Under the pieces are notes generated by a model. That model made no database searches, was not told the DNA's origin, and was given only the letters and a program-made list of their open reading frames with translations. Made by a program: the position numbers and the translations under genes. Shown in pieces: positions 7,856 through 16,054 of a stretch of 64,000 nucleotides of DNA. Location of the stretch: NCBI RefSeq assembly GCF_029948085.1, contig NZ_JARZZP010000008.1, positions 47,341 through 111,340 of the forward strand, given 5' to 3'. The DNA is from Streptococcus taonis. GTDB taxonomy: Bacteria; Bacillota; Bacilli; Lactobacillales; Streptococcaceae. The stretch's first letter is position 1. Every line of letters starts with the position of its first letter.

Positions 7856-9608
7856 GCGTATCACAGGAAAAGAGTGGGGAATGATTCTCTTGACTGTACT
7901 CTTTACCTGTTTCTCGGTCTATCTAGAGTTAGAAGTGCCGACTTACGTTTCAAGAATAACAGAATTACTTGGAACACCAGGTACAGAGCTAGGAGATCTT
8001 TGGTCACCAGCAACTAAGATGATGGGCTTATCTCTACTTGCCTTTATGTCGTCAGTAGCAGTTGGATTTTTCGCCTCTCGTGTTGCAGCATCTTACACAA
8101 CTCATCTACGAAGCGATATTTTTAATCGAGTTCTGGATTTTTCACAGACAGAGATTAAACGTTTTTCAATCCCCAGTCTTTTGACTCGGACGACCAACGA
8201 TATCACGCAGATTCAAATGCTTTTTACTATGGGACTCCAGGTGGTCACACGTGGACCTATCATGGCTATTTGGGCCATCGGTAAAATCCTTGGTAAGTCT
8301 GAATACTGGATTTGGGCAGTAGTAGTGGCTGTTATCGTCAATGTTTTGATGACAACTGTCTTGATGACTTTGGCCTTTCCGAAACAATCTGTCATTCAAA
8401 AATTGACAGATAAACTCAATAGTATCACCCGTGAAAGTTTGACAGGGATTCGAGTGGTTCGTGCTTATAATGCTGAGGATTATCAAGATAAGAAATTCGA
8501 AGAAGCTAATGAAGAAGTCACGCGAATCAATCTCTTTGTCAGTCGCTTAATGGCCATTATGAATCCTATTATGATGGCGATTTCTAGCGGCTTGGTCCTT
8601 GCCATTTACTGGATTGGTGCTTATCTTATCAACGACGCTAGCTTGACAGAGCGTCTACCCCTTTTTAGCGATATGGTGGTCTTCATGTCCTATGCTATGC
8701 AAGTGGTAATGGGCTTCTTACTCATGGGTGCTCTCTTTATCGTCTTGCCTCGTACCTTGGTTTCTGCAGGACGTATCAATCAGGTGCTAGACTTGCATTC
8801 TTCTATTGAAAATCCTAGTCAACCACAGACGGCAGATTCATCTATTCAAGGTCAAGTGGAATTCCGTGATGTAACCTTCCGTTACTCTAAAAACTCAGAA
8901 GCGGTTGTGGAGCATGTCAGTTTCAAGGCAGAAGCAGGACAAACCATTGCCTTTATCGGATCAACTGGTTCTGGTAAATCTACGCTTGTGAACCTCTTGC
9001 CTCGTTTTTATGATGTGTCAGATGGAGAAATCCTAGTCGATGGTGTCAATGTGAAAGATTACGACTTGGAAGATTTGCGTAATAAAGTCGGTTATATCCC
9101 TCAAAAAGCAGTGCTCTTTTCTGGAGATGTTAAGGGGAATCTAGACTTTGGTAAGAGTCCAGAAACTCCGCTAAGCGAGACTGCTATGTGGCAAGCTCTT
9201 GAATTGGCACAGTCTAAAAGCTTCATCGAAGATAAGGAAGCAGGTCTAAACTCAGAAGTGGCTCAAGGGGGGACCAACTTTTCAGGAGGCCAAAGACAAC
9301 GTTTGGCCATTGCTCGTGCCTTGGCTCGTAAACCAGAAATTCTCATTTTTGATGATTCATTCTCAGCCTTGGACTACAAGACAGACCGTATCTTGCGCCA
9401 AGTATTAGCTGAAAAAACACAGTCTATGACCAAGTTGATCGTTGCCCAACGTATTTCAACAATTATGGATGCTGACTTGATCTTAGTATTGGATCAAGGT
9501 AAAGTCGTTGGACAAGGCACCCACAAGGAACTTCTTGCGACCAACGAAGTTTACCAAGAAATTGCCTATTCACAACTATCGAAGGAGGAATTGGAACATG
9601 GAAAATAA
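7839..9608 (+). CDS. ABC exporter half-transporter, degenerate-site subunit
   Basis: A 589-residue fused permease-ATPase: six transmembrane helices in residues 1-300, then a nucleotide-binding domain with Walker A GSTGSGKST, signature FSGGQRQRLAI and Walker B ILIFDDSFSALD. The catalytic Glu after Walker B is Asp (DD instead of DE), the mark of the degenerate subunit in heterodimeric exporters such as LmrCD/BmrCD. I chose ATG 7839 because GGAGG lies right before it; an in-frame TTG at 7827 would lie on top of that ribosome binding site. It overlaps the MarR gene and the next ABC gene (11 nt), so the pair is translationally coupled. Confidence 0.93.
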   Translation: MKKLAKRITGKEWGMILLTVLFTCFSVYLELEVPTYVSRITELLGTPGTELGDLWSPATKMMGLSLLAFMSSVAVGFFASRVAASYTTHLRSDIFNRVLDFSQTEIKRFSIPSLLTRTTNDITQIQMLFTMGLQVVTRGPIMAIWAIGKILGKSEYWIWAVVVAVIVNVLMTTVLMTLAFPKQSVIQKLTDKLNSITRESLTGIRVVRAYNAEDYQDKKFEEANEEVTRINLFVSRLMAIMNPIMMAISSGLVLAIYWIGAYLINDASLTERLPLFSDMVVFMSYAMQVVMGFLLMGALFIVLPRTLVSAGRINQVLDLHSSIENPSQPQTADSSIQGQVEFRDVTFRYSKNSEAVVEHVSFKAEAGQTIAFIGSTGSGKSTLVNLLPRFYDVSDGEILVDGVNVKDYDLEDLRNKVGYIPQKAVLFSGDVKGNLDFGKSPETPLSETAMWQALELAQSKSFIEDKEAGLNSEVAQGGTNFSGGQRQRLAIARALARKPEILIFDDSFSALDYKTDRILRQVLAEKTQSMTKLIVAQRISTIMDADLILVLDQGKVVGQGTHKELLATNEVYQEIAYSQLSKEELEHGK

Positions 9609-11358
9609 GAAGATGTCCTTTTGGAAACAATACAAACCTTTTCTAACAGGTCTCCAACTTCCTCTACTAGTAGCTGTCGTGGCTGCTGTATGTTCAAGTA
9701 TCATCACTGTTTATGGACCAACTAAGATTAAGGAAATCACCAACTTGATTTCAGATGGTTTGGCTACAGAAATCGATTTGGTAGCTGTGTCTAGCATCGC
9801 CAGCTTTTTAGCTGTTTTGTATGTACTTGGTGCCATTCTCAACTATACGCAAGCCTATATTTTTTCAACGAGTATCCAACATTTTTCAAAACGCTTGCGG
9901 ACAGCTATCGCTGAAAAAATTAACCGTCTGCCACTTGCTTATTTTGACCGTCATTCTCAAGGAGACACCCTTTCTCGTGTTACCAATGACGTCGATACGG
10001 CGGCTCAGTCTCTCAACCAAAGTCTGGGAACAGTTCTCTCAGCTAGCTTTCTACTGATTGCTGTTTTGATTACCATGTTTGGCATGAACTGGATTTTGGC
10101 ATTGGTAACAGTTGTTTCAACCCTTGTAGGTTTTGCTGCTGTCTCAGTCATTATGGCCAAGTCACAAGGCTACTTTAAAGCCCAACAAAACAACCTAGCA
10201 GCTGTAAATGGTTATGTGGAAGAAATGTACTCTGGCCACAATGTTGTGACCAGCTATAACGCTGTGGACACCACTAAAGAAACATTCGCAGGATTGAATC
10301 AAGACCTACATGATAGTATTTGGAAATCTCAATTTATTTCTGGAATCATGATGCCAGCAATGATCTTTGTTGGGAACTTTAGCTATGTTTTGGTGATCAT
10401 CGTCGGTGCAGTTCTAGCTCTTGAAGGACATATCAGTATTGGTATCATCGTAGCCTTCATGGTTTATGTTCGTACCTTCTCTCAACCCTTATCACAGATT
10501 GCCCAAGGGATTACAAGTTTGCAACAGGCCAGTGCAGCTATGACCCGTGTCTTTGAGTTTCTAGGCGAAGCTGAGATGGAAGACGAATCTCATAAGGCAA
10601 GACAATTGACTGGTATGAAGGGTGAAGTTATCTTTGACCGAGTTTCCTTTGGTTACACTCCTGAGCGAACCATCATTCATGACTTTTCTGCGACAGCTCA
10701 TGCAGGGCAAAAAGTTGCCATTGTTGGGCCGACTGGAGCGGGTAAGACTACTATTGTCAACCTCTTGATGAAGTTCTATGAGATTGATAAGGGAAGCATT
10801 CGCATTGATGGTGTGGATACCAAGAAGATGAAACGTTCAGAAGTACACGATGCCTTTTCAATGGTCTTGCAGGATACTTGGCTCTTTGAAGGAACCATTC
10901 GAGACAATCTCATTTATAATCAAACTGGGATTAGTGAAGAACGCGTGATTGAAGCAGCCAAAGCAGTAGGAATCCACCACTTTATCACAACCTTACCAGA
11001 TGGATACGATACTGTTTTGGATGATACAGTGACCTTGTCAGTCGGGCAGAAACAGCTCTTGACCATCGCTCGTGCCCTTCTCAAAGATTCTCCACTCTTG
11101 ATTCTGGACGAAGCGACATCTTCAGTCGATACACGTACAGAGGAGTTGATTCAGAAAGCCATGGATCGTTTGATGGAAGGACGCACATCCTTTGTCATCG
11201 CCCATCGCTTGTCAACTATCCGTAATGCGGACTTAATCCTGGTCATGAAAGATGGAAATATCATTGAGCAAGGCAATCACGATGAGCTCATGGCTCAAGG
11301 TGGTTTCTATGCTGACCTATACAATAGTCAATTTACAGAAGATGAAGTAGAAGAATAA
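9598..11358 (+). CDS. ABC exporter half-transporter, catalytic subunit
   Basis: A 586-residue partner of the preceding gene: six transmembrane helices, then Walker A GPTGAGKTT, a signature altered to LSVGQKQ (the canonical form is LSGGQ) and a canonical Walker B LLILDEATSSVD with the catalytic Glu and a distal AHRLST H-loop. Walker motifs of this subunit plus the intact FSGGQ of the partner give the active site; the reverse combination is degenerate. ATG 9598 follows GAAGGAGGAATTGGAAC; in-frame codons further upstream lie inside the previous gene. Likely a multidrug or peptide exporter induced through the MarR regulator. Confidence 0.93.
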   Translation: MENKKMSFWKQYKPFLTGLQLPLLVAVVAAVCSSIITVYGPTKIKEITNLISDGLATEIDLVAVSSIASFLAVLYVLGAILNYTQAYIFSTSIQHFSKRLRTAIAEKINRLPLAYFDRHSQGDTLSRVTNDVDTAAQSLNQSLGTVLSASFLLIAVLITMFGMNWILALVTVVSTLVGFAAVSVIMAKSQGYFKAQQNNLAAVNGYVEEMYSGHNVVTSYNAVDTTKETFAGLNQDLHDSIWKSQFISGIMMPAMIFVGNFSYVLVIIVGAVLALEGHISIGIIVAFMVYVRTFSQPLSQIAQGITSLQQASAAMTRVFEFLGEAEMEDESHKARQLTGMKGEVIFDRVSFGYTPERTIIHDFSATAHAGQKVAIVGPTGAGKTTIVNLLMKFYEIDKGSIRIDGVDTKKMKRSEVHDAFSMVLQDTWLFEGTIRDNLIYNQTGISEERVIEAAKAVGIHHFITTLPDGYDTVLDDTVTLSVGQKQLLTIARALLKDSPLLILDEATSSVDTRTEELIQKAMDRLMEGRTSFVIAHRLSTIRNADLILVMKDGNIIEQGNHDELMAQGGFYADLYNSQFTEDEVEE

Positions 11359-11363
11359 AACCA

Positions 11364-11388
11364 AAGAAGGCTTGACGGCCTTCTTTTT
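11364..11388 (+). terminator. terminator of the MarR-ABC operon
   Basis: AAGAAGGC/GCCTTCTT stem with a 6-nt loop, followed by TTT. Confidence 0.8.
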
Positions 11389-11456
11389 CTGCACTATACT
11401 AGAGTAGGAGAAGCTAGTAGGTTTCTTGTGAAAAGAATAGGAATACCGAGAAATAC

Positions 11457-11960
11457 ATGAAAAACTATCAAGAGTGGTACGATAAAACAAAATCAAGTCT
11501 CCTTCGTCATCCACAGCTATTACAATTGATGCGAGTTTTTAATCGCATGATGACAGTTCTGATGCCCTTAGCCTACTTGACTTTGTTGGGGACGAGTCTT
11601 ATGAGCAAGAACTTGGGGAACGACTTTTACGCTTATATCTTAGTGCCAGCATTGGGTTTTGTTCTATTGACGCTGGTGCGTAAGTGGATTAATCAACCGC
11701 GTCCCTATGAAACTTGGGGAATTGTCCCACTATTAGACAAGGACAGCTCTGGCAATTCAATGCCTAGTCGCCACGTCTTTTCAGCGACTATCATTTCCAT
11801 GGCTTGTTTTCACGCAAGTTTACCAGTGGGATTGATTTTATTGGTCTTGTCAGCTCTTCTCGGTCTTGTGCGGGTCTTGGGTGGCGTTCATTATCCCAAG
11901 GATGTTTTAGTCGGCTATGCCTGTGGTCTAATCTGGGGAATTCTTTTCTTTATTTTCTAA
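11457..11960 (+). CDS. PAP2 family membrane phosphatase
   Basis: A 167-residue protein with about five transmembrane helices. It has the three PAP2 (type 2 phosphatidic acid phosphatase) motifs: KWINQPRP (about 77-84), MPSRH (about 102-106) and RVLGGVHYPKDV (about 139-150) with catalytic His and Asp. PAP2 proteins remove phosphate from membrane lipids such as undecaprenyl pyrophosphate or phosphatidate. Which lipid is used here cannot be told. The ribosome binding site is weak (AGGAAT). It is followed by its own terminator, so it seems to be a single-gene unit. Confidence 0.88.
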   Translation: MKNYQEWYDKTKSSLLRHPQLLQLMRVFNRMMTVLMPLAYLTLLGTSLMSKNLGNDFYAYILVPALGFVLLTLVRKWINQPRPYETWGIVPLLDKDSSGNSMPSRHVFSATIISMACFHASLPVGLILLVLSALLGLVRVLGGVHYPKDVLVGYACGLIWGILFFIF

Positions 11961-11965
11961 AAAGC

Positions 11966-12025
11966 AAAGCAAGTGGGCTTGGCCTCGTAACCACTTACGG
12001 GTCAAAAGTGACCACTTGCTTTTTT
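11966..12025 (+). terminator. terminator after PAP2 gene
   Basis: AAAGCAAGTGG pairs with CCACTTGCTTT across about 35 nt that contain further short complementary segments (GTAACCACTTAC, AAAAGTGACC). It ends in TTTTTT. Confidence 0.75.
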
Positions 12026-12029
12026 GCCC

Positions 12030-12058
12030 TTGTAAAGTCTTATGGGCTTTGGTATAGT
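12030..12058 (+). promoter_or_regulatory. promoter of the LytTR-LiaF-like pair
   Basis: TTGTAA (12030-12035), 17 nt, TATAGT (12053-12058) with an upstream TGG. Its position rules out the in-frame ATG at 12061 and supports 12079 as the start. Confidence 0.65.
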
Positions 12059-12078
12059 AGATGCAGAAAGGAGATAGG

Positions 12079-12525
12079 ATGAAGTTACGAATCGAGATTG
12101 ATAGTGAATTAACTGAGACAGAGATTGTCATCAAGGCTGCAGCCCTGACAGATGAAATAGCTGATTTGCAACGACTCTTACAAGAAACCAAGGCTCCTAG
12201 GTTGATCTTTTATAAGGGGACGGGTGAGTACTACTTAGACTTGTCAGAAATTCTCTTTTTTGAGACAGAAGGTAGCAAGATTTACGCTCATACCCAGAAA
12301 GAAGCCTACGAGGTTCGACTCAAGCTTTATGAGTTGGAGTCCATTCTGCCACGCTATTTCAGTCGGGTATCCAAGTCGACCATTGCCAATATCCGGCAGA
12401 TTTACTCTGTGGACAAGTCCTTCTCAGGTACAGGAACTATTTCCTTTTATCAGACCCACAAGGAGGTTCACGTGTCACGGCACTACCAATCCCTCCTAAA
12501 AGAAAATCTAAGAAACATGAGGTAA
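12079..12525 (+). CDS. LytTR family DNA-binding regulator
   Basis: A 148-residue protein. The N-terminal 50 residues have no receiver domain. The rest is a LytTR domain (about 50-146): EILFFETEGSKIYAHT, LESILPRYFSRVSKSTIANIRQI and FYQTHKEVHVSRHY, the ten-stranded DNA-binding fold of AgrA/ComE. It is thus a LytTR regulator without a phosphorylation domain, like HdrR/BrsR of S. mutans, where a membrane protein encoded next door controls activity. Here a LiaF-like membrane protein follows 4 nt downstream. AAGGAG lies 8-13 nt before ATG 12079. Target genes unknown. Confidence 0.88.
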   Translation: MKLRIEIDSELTETEIVIKAAALTDEIADLQRLLQETKAPRLIFYKGTGEYYLDLSEILFFETEGSKIYAHTQKEAYEVRLKLYELESILPRYFSRVSKSTIANIRQIYSVDKSFSGTGTISFYQTHKEVHVSRHYQSLLKENLRNMR

Positions 12526-12529
12526 GAAC

Positions 12530-13204
12530 ATGAAAAAGAAAGCATTTGGTATTGTATTGCTAGTATTGGCAGCCTTAGTATTATTGCAGGGGAATTTTGG
12601 GATTCCTTCTCTAGGAGGACACATTTGGCCTTTGATCGGTATTGCATTTTTTGCCTATCAATCAGTTGAAGCTTTGTTGCGTCGCCACTTAACTTCAGCC
12701 TCTTTTACAGCTTTAGTAGCTTTAATGATAGCCAATCATTTTTATGACATTTTACCGATTCCCAATCAATCACTGTTCTGGGCGGGAGTTCTCATCGTTC
12801 TAGGAGTAAGTATGCTGACTCACTCGAACAAGACATGGAGTGGAAAGACCTTGTGGAGCAATAGAGAGAAAAAAGTTTCTACTGATAAGGAAATCATTTT
12901 TAGTAGTGGGGCTTTTTATAATCAAGACCAAAACTTGGTAGAAGACCAAGTGGAAGCTGTTTTTGGAGATGCTAAGATTTACTATGATAATGCAAATATT
13001 TTGGGTGATGTAGCAATCTTAAGTGTGGACGTAGTTTTTGGAAGTGCAACCATTTATATCCCTCAACATTGGAAAGTGGATCTTAGGGTAGAATCAGTGT
13101 TTAGCAATCCGCAGGTCGAAGTGGCGACAGCCCCAACCAGCAAAACTTTGATTATCCGTGGAGACGTTGTTTTTGGGAAATTAGGAGTTGTTTATGTTAA
13201 ATAA
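12530..13204 (+). CDS. LiaF-like transmembrane protein
   Basis: A 224-residue protein with four hydrophobic helices in the first 105 residues (first: AFGIVLLVLAALVLLQGNFG). A C-terminal soluble domain (about 120-224) follows, with repeating strands such as AVFGDAKIYYDN, DVVFGSATIYIP and GDVVFGKLGVVYV. That is the LiaF/VraT cell-wall-active antibiotic response domain (DUF2154-like). LiaF proteins inhibit a sensor when the envelope is intact. With a LytTR regulator directly upstream and no kinase, it is inferred to hold that regulator in check. Four nt separate the genes and they share one promoter. Confidence 0.85.
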   Translation: MKKKAFGIVLLVLAALVLLQGNFGIPSLGGHIWPLIGIAFFAYQSVEALLRRHLTSASFTALVALMIANHFYDILPIPNQSLFWAGVLIVLGVSMLTHSNKTWSGKTLWSNREKKVSTDKEIIFSSGAFYNQDQNLVEDQVEAVFGDAKIYYDNANILGDVAILSVDVVFGSATIYIPQHWKVDLRVESVFSNPQVEVATAPTSKTLIIRGDVVFGKLGVVYVK

Positions 13205-13222
13205 AAAAATATTCCAATCCCC

Positions 13223-13251
13223 TTGCCAAAAAAGAGAAAGTGTGATAACAT
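13223..13251 (+). promoter_or_regulatory. promoter of rpmB
   Basis: TTGCCA (13223-13228), 17 nt, extended -10 TGATAACAT (TAACAT 13246-13251). Confidence 0.6.
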
Positions 13252-13258
13252 AGTACAG

Positions 13259-13296
13259 TATGTGGTGCTAGCACATCCGCTATATTAGATCTAATA
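13259..13296 (+). promoter_or_regulatory. structured leader of rpmB
   Basis: The leader holds a small hairpin ATGTG..CACAT (around 13260-13276) and a perfect 14-bp palindrome TATTAGATCTAATA (13283-13296) that ends next to the AGGAGG ribosome binding site. It could be a site for translational control, but no known L28 leader is recognised. Confidence 0.35.
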
Positions 13297-13310
13297 GGAG
13301 GAAAACACAA

Positions 13311-13499
13311 ATGGCTAAAGTATGTTACTTTACAGGTCGTAAGACTGTATCAGGAAACAACCGTTCACACGCGATGAACCAAACAAAACGTGCCGTAAAA
13401 CCAAACCTTCAAAAAGTTACTGTACTTATCGATGGTAAACCTAAAAAAGTTTGGGCTTCAGCTCGTGCTTTGAAATCAGGTAAAGTAGAACGCGTTTAA
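13311..13499 (+). CDS. rpmB: 50S ribosomal protein L28
   Basis: A 62-residue L28 of the large ribosomal subunit: [20 protein letters not shown] at the N-terminus, then [35 protein letters not shown]. Only one potential zinc cysteine (Cys5) is present, so this is the C-minus form without a zinc ribbon. It has a strong ribosome binding site AGGAGG. It is monocistronic, with its own promoter and terminator, and is followed by asp23-fakA as in pneumococcus. Confidence 0.97.
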   Translation: MAKVCYFTGRKTVSGNNRSHAMNQTKRAVKPNLQKVTVLIDGKPKKVWASARALKSGKVERV

Positions 13500-13507
13500 T
13501 AAAGAGT

Positions 13508-13529
13508 AAAAGGCCATCAGGTCTTTTTC
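13508..13529 (+). terminator. terminator after rpmB
   Basis: AAAAGGCC-ATCA-GGTCTTTT stem-loop followed by T and CTTTT. Confidence 0.65.
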
Positions 13530-13591
13530 TTTTGCTCTAAGCTCAAAAAGTCTCGTCAAAGGAGCAAATATCCGCCGATACAGTATTCTGC

Positions 13592-13620
13592 TTTTACACT
13601 TGGCTTGAAATATGATAAAA
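13592..13620 (+). promoter_or_regulatory. promoter of asp23-fakA
   Basis: TTTACA about 17 nt before a TAAAAT with TGA upstream, just before 13621. Its placement excludes the in-frame ATG at 13605 as translation start. Confidence 0.55.
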
Positions 13621-13649
13621 TAGAGTATCAACTAGTTGAGGTAGAAAAA

Positions 13650-14015
13650 ATGACTGTAAAAATTAATACAAAAGATGGTCAAATCGAACTAACAGATGAA
13701 GTGATTGCTACCGTTGTAGGCGGTGCAGCAACTGAGATTTTTGGTGTGGTCGGTATGGCAAGTAAGAAAGCCCTCAAAGATAACTTCCAAGCCCTTCTAG
13801 GTAAGGAAAATTATTCTAAAGGTGTCGTCGTAAAGGCGGCCGAAGATGGCAGTATTGCAGTTGATGTATATACCGTGTTGAGCTACGGAACAAAGATTAG
13901 CGAAGTGTCAAAAAACATTCAAGAGCGTGTTCGTTTTAGTTTGGAAAACCAACTTGGAATTACTGCTCAGACTGTAAATGTCTACATTCAAAATATCAAA
14001 GTTGTAGGAGAATAA
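13650..14015 (+). CDS. Asp23/Gls24 family envelope stress protein (YloU-like)
   Basis: A 121-residue Asp23/DUF322 protein: DGQIELTDEVIATVVGGAATEIFGVVGMAS at the N-terminus and SYGTKISEVSKNIQERVRFSLENQLGI in the second half. Relatives sit at the inner face of the membrane and are linked to cell-envelope homeostasis. The pairing of a YloU-type Asp23 protein with fakA (yloV), 2 nt downstream, is conserved in Firmicutes. Start 13650 was chosen because a promoter -10 lies over the upstream in-frame ATG and TTGAGGT precedes 13650. Confidence 0.9.
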   Translation: MTVKINTKDGQIELTDEVIATVVGGAATEIFGVVGMASKKALKDNFQALLGKENYSKGVVVKAAEDGSIAVDVYTVLSYGTKISEVSKNIQERVRFSLENQLGITAQTVNVYIQNIKVVGE

Positions 14016-14017
14016 CC

Positions 14018-15682
14018 GTGTCAAAAATTACTACTAGCTTATTTCAAGAAATGGTGCAAGCTGCATCAACTCGCTTGAATAAGCAAGCTGAATATGTCAA
14101 TTCATTAAACGTCTTTCCAGTTCCAGATGGAGATACTGGTACAAATATGGGAATGACCATTGAAAATGGTGCTAAAGAAGTTGCAGACAAACCAGCTTCT
14201 ACTGTTGGAGAGGTAGCAAGCATTCTTGCAAAAGGTCTTTTGATGGGTGCGCGTGGGAATTCAGGAGTTATTACATCTCAGCTTTTCCGCGGATTTTCAC
14301 AAGCCATCAAAACCAAAGAAGAGTTAACAGGAAAAGACCTAGCTCTTGCCTTCCAATCTGGTGTTGAAGTAGCCTACAAGGCTGTTATGAAGCCAGTTGA
14401 AGGAACAATCTTGACTGTATCACGTGGTGCTGCCATCGGTGCTAAGAAAAAAGCCGAGCAGACAGACGATGCTATTGAGGTTATGCGTGCAGCTTTGGAA
14501 GGAGCTAAAACAGCCCTTGCTAAGACTCCAGACATGCTTCCAGTCTTGAAGGAAGTTGGCGTTGTGGACTCAGGTGGTCAAGGTTTGGTCTTCATCTACG
14601 AAGGTTTCCTTTCAGCTCTTACTGGTGAATATAGCGCTTCTGAAGACTTTGTTGCCACTCCAGCCAACATGAGTGAGATGATCAATGCAGAACACCATAA
14701 ATCTGTAGCTGGACATGTGGCAACAGAAGACATTACCTTTGGTTACTGTACTGAGATCATGGTTGCCCTTAAGCAAGGTCCAACTTATGCTAAAGAGTTT
14801 AACTACGATGAATTCCGCAACTACTTGAACGAACTTGGGGATTCACTTCTTGTTGTCAATGACGATGAAATCGTTAAAGTTCACGTCCATACAGAAGATC
14901 CAGGTCTTGTCATGCAAGAAGGTCTCAAATATGGTAGCTTGGTCAAGGTAAAAGTTGACAATATGCGTAACCAACATGAAGCACAAGTGGAAAAAGAAGC
15001 TAAAGTCAGCAAACCAGCTGAAGAAAAAGAATATGCTCTTATCGCAGTAGTAGCTGGACAAGGCTTGGCAGACATCTTCCGTGCTCAAGGTGTGGACTAT
15101 GTTATCGAAGGTGGACAAACCATGAACCCTTCGACAGAAGACTTTATCAAGGCTGTTGAGCAAGTCAATGCTCGCAACATTATCTTCTTGCCAAACAACA
15201 AAAACATCTTCATGGCAGCTCAATCTGCAGCTGAAGTCTTAGAACAACCAGCAGTAGTGGTAGAAGCTCGTACCCTTCCTCAAGGATTGACTAGTCTTCT
15301 TGCCTTTGATCCAAGCAAGACTATCGAAGAAAACAAAGAACGCATGACTGCAGCTCTTGGTGATGTGGTCAGTGGTAGTGTAACAACAGCCGTTCGTGAC
15401 ACGACTATCGATGGTTTGGAAATCCATGAAAATGACAATCTTGGTATGGTAGATGGTAAGATCCTCGTATCAAACCCTGATATGCACCAAACTCTGACTG
15501 AAACTTTGAAACATATGTTGGATGAAGATAGTGAAATCGTAACCTTCTATATCGGTGAAGATGGAAGTGAAGAATTGGCTAACCAAATTGCCCAAGAAAT
15601 CGCAGAAGAATTCGAAGATGTAGAAGTAGAAATCCACCAAGGTCAACAACCGGTTTATCCATACCTTTTCAGTGTGGAATAA
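14018..15682 (+). CDS. fakA: FakA, fatty acid kinase ATP-binding subunit (DAK2 domain)
   Basis: A 554-residue YloV/FakA protein. The N-terminal DhaL/DAK2 domain has VFPVPDGDTGTNMGMT (metal-binding aspartates), GARGNSGVI and DSGGQGLVFI near residues 31-200. A middle domain and a C-terminal EDD-fold domain (about 340-554) follow. FakA phosphorylates fatty acids carried by FakB proteins, which lets host fatty acids enter phospholipid synthesis. FakB would be encoded elsewhere. It was formerly annotated as dihydroxyacetone kinase, which lacks support here because no DhaK partner is present. The GTG start overlaps no gene but follows AGGAG closely; co-transcribed with the Asp23 gene. Confidence 0.92.
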   Translation: MSKITTSLFQEMVQAASTRLNKQAEYVNSLNVFPVPDGDTGTNMGMTIENGAKEVADKPASTVGEVASILAKGLLMGARGNSGVITSQLFRGFSQAIKTKEELTGKDLALAFQSGVEVAYKAVMKPVEGTILTVSRGAAIGAKKKAEQTDDAIEVMRAALEGAKTALAKTPDMLPVLKEVGVVDSGGQGLVFIYEGFLSALTGEYSASEDFVATPANMSEMINAEHHKSVAGHVATEDITFGYCTEIMVALKQGPTYAKEFNYDEFRNYLNELGDSLLVVNDDEIVKVHVHTEDPGLVMQEGLKYGSLVKVKVDNMRNQHEAQVEKEAKVSKPAEEKEYALIAVVAGQGLADIFRAQGVDYVIEGGQTMNPSTEDFIKAVEQVNARNIIFLPNNKNIFMAAQSAAEVLEQPAVVVEARTLPQGLTSLLAFDPSKTIEENKERMTAALGDVVSGSVTTAVRDTTIDGLEIHENDNLGMVDGKILVSNPDMHQTLTETLKHMLDEDSEIVTFYIGEDGSEELANQIAQEIAEEFEDVEVEIHQGQQPVYPYLFSVE

Positions 15683-15700
15683 AGATTAAATAGAAAACGA

Positions 15701-15730
15701 AAGAGGTCGGGATTTTCCTGACCTTTTTTG
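15701..15730 (+). terminator. terminator after fakA
   Basis: AGGTC-GGA / TCC-GACCT hairpin followed by six T. Confidence 0.85.
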
Positions 15731-15772
15731 ATTTGTAGAGAATTCTATTTTCCTAGCTGAGTGAACTTTTTG

Positions 15773-15784
15773 TGACATTTGTCA
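15773..15784. promoter_or_regulatory. putative operator of the TCS11-type operon
   Basis: The palindrome TGACATTTGTCA, with a further half-site ATGACA at 15794-15799. It lies about 50 nt upstream of the -10 box and has the spacing of a response-regulator activation site, likely for the NarL-type regulator encoded at the end of the operon. Confidence 0.5.
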
Positions 15785-15830
15785 TATTTCCTCATGACAG
15801 AAGCTTCTAGTGGCACTAGCTTCAAAGAAT

Positions 15831-15836
15831 TATAAT
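15831..15836 (+). promoter_or_regulatory. -10 box of the TCS11-type operon
   Basis: Perfect TATAAT, 27 nt before the first start codon, with no good -35, as expected for an activator-dependent promoter. Confidence 0.6.
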
Positions 15837-15862
15837 AGATGTATCAAATGGAGGAAGAAAAA

Positions 15863-16054
15863 ATGAAACATAAAGTAATTATCGCAATGAGTTTAGTAGC
15901 AGCAGGAGTCATGACTTATCTCATGTTCTCAGGATTGGACGAAGGCTTCTATCATTTTCCTTGGGAGTTATTTGCAGGATTTGGCATGATGTCTTGGTTG
16001 ATCCGAGAAGGTTTGAAATTGGTCTCAGATGTGAAAAAGGAGTTTGAAAAATGA
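15863..16054 (+). CDS. small two-helix membrane protein
   Basis: A 63-residue protein with two hydrophobic helices (VIIAMSLVAAGVMTYLMFSG and PWELFAGFGMMSWLI) and a charged C-terminus. I do not recognise a family with a function. Start 15863 follows GGAGG with good spacing; an ATG 24 nt upstream in frame lies over the ribosome binding site. It is the first gene of the six-gene operon and overlaps the next small gene by 4 nt, so it may belong to the ABC transporter or sense envelope state. Confidence 0.75.
   Translation: MKHKVIIAMSLVAAGVMTYLMFSGLDEGFYHFPWELFAGFGMMSWLIREGLKLVSDVKKEFEK

Noticed and set aside
11804..12082. 92-codon frame overlapping the PAP2 gene end
   Set aside because: It reads through the PAP2 terminator, has no ribosome binding site and no known domain.
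14843..15223. 126-codon minus-strand frame inside fakA
   Set aside because: Wholly antisense to a clear gene, no promoter or ribosome binding site, composition typical of a shadow frame.
14018..15682. Annotation as dihydroxyacetone kinase
   Set aside because: The DAK2 domain is there, but no DhaK/DhaM partners are present; the YloU-YloV pairing and architecture fit fatty acid kinase FakA.
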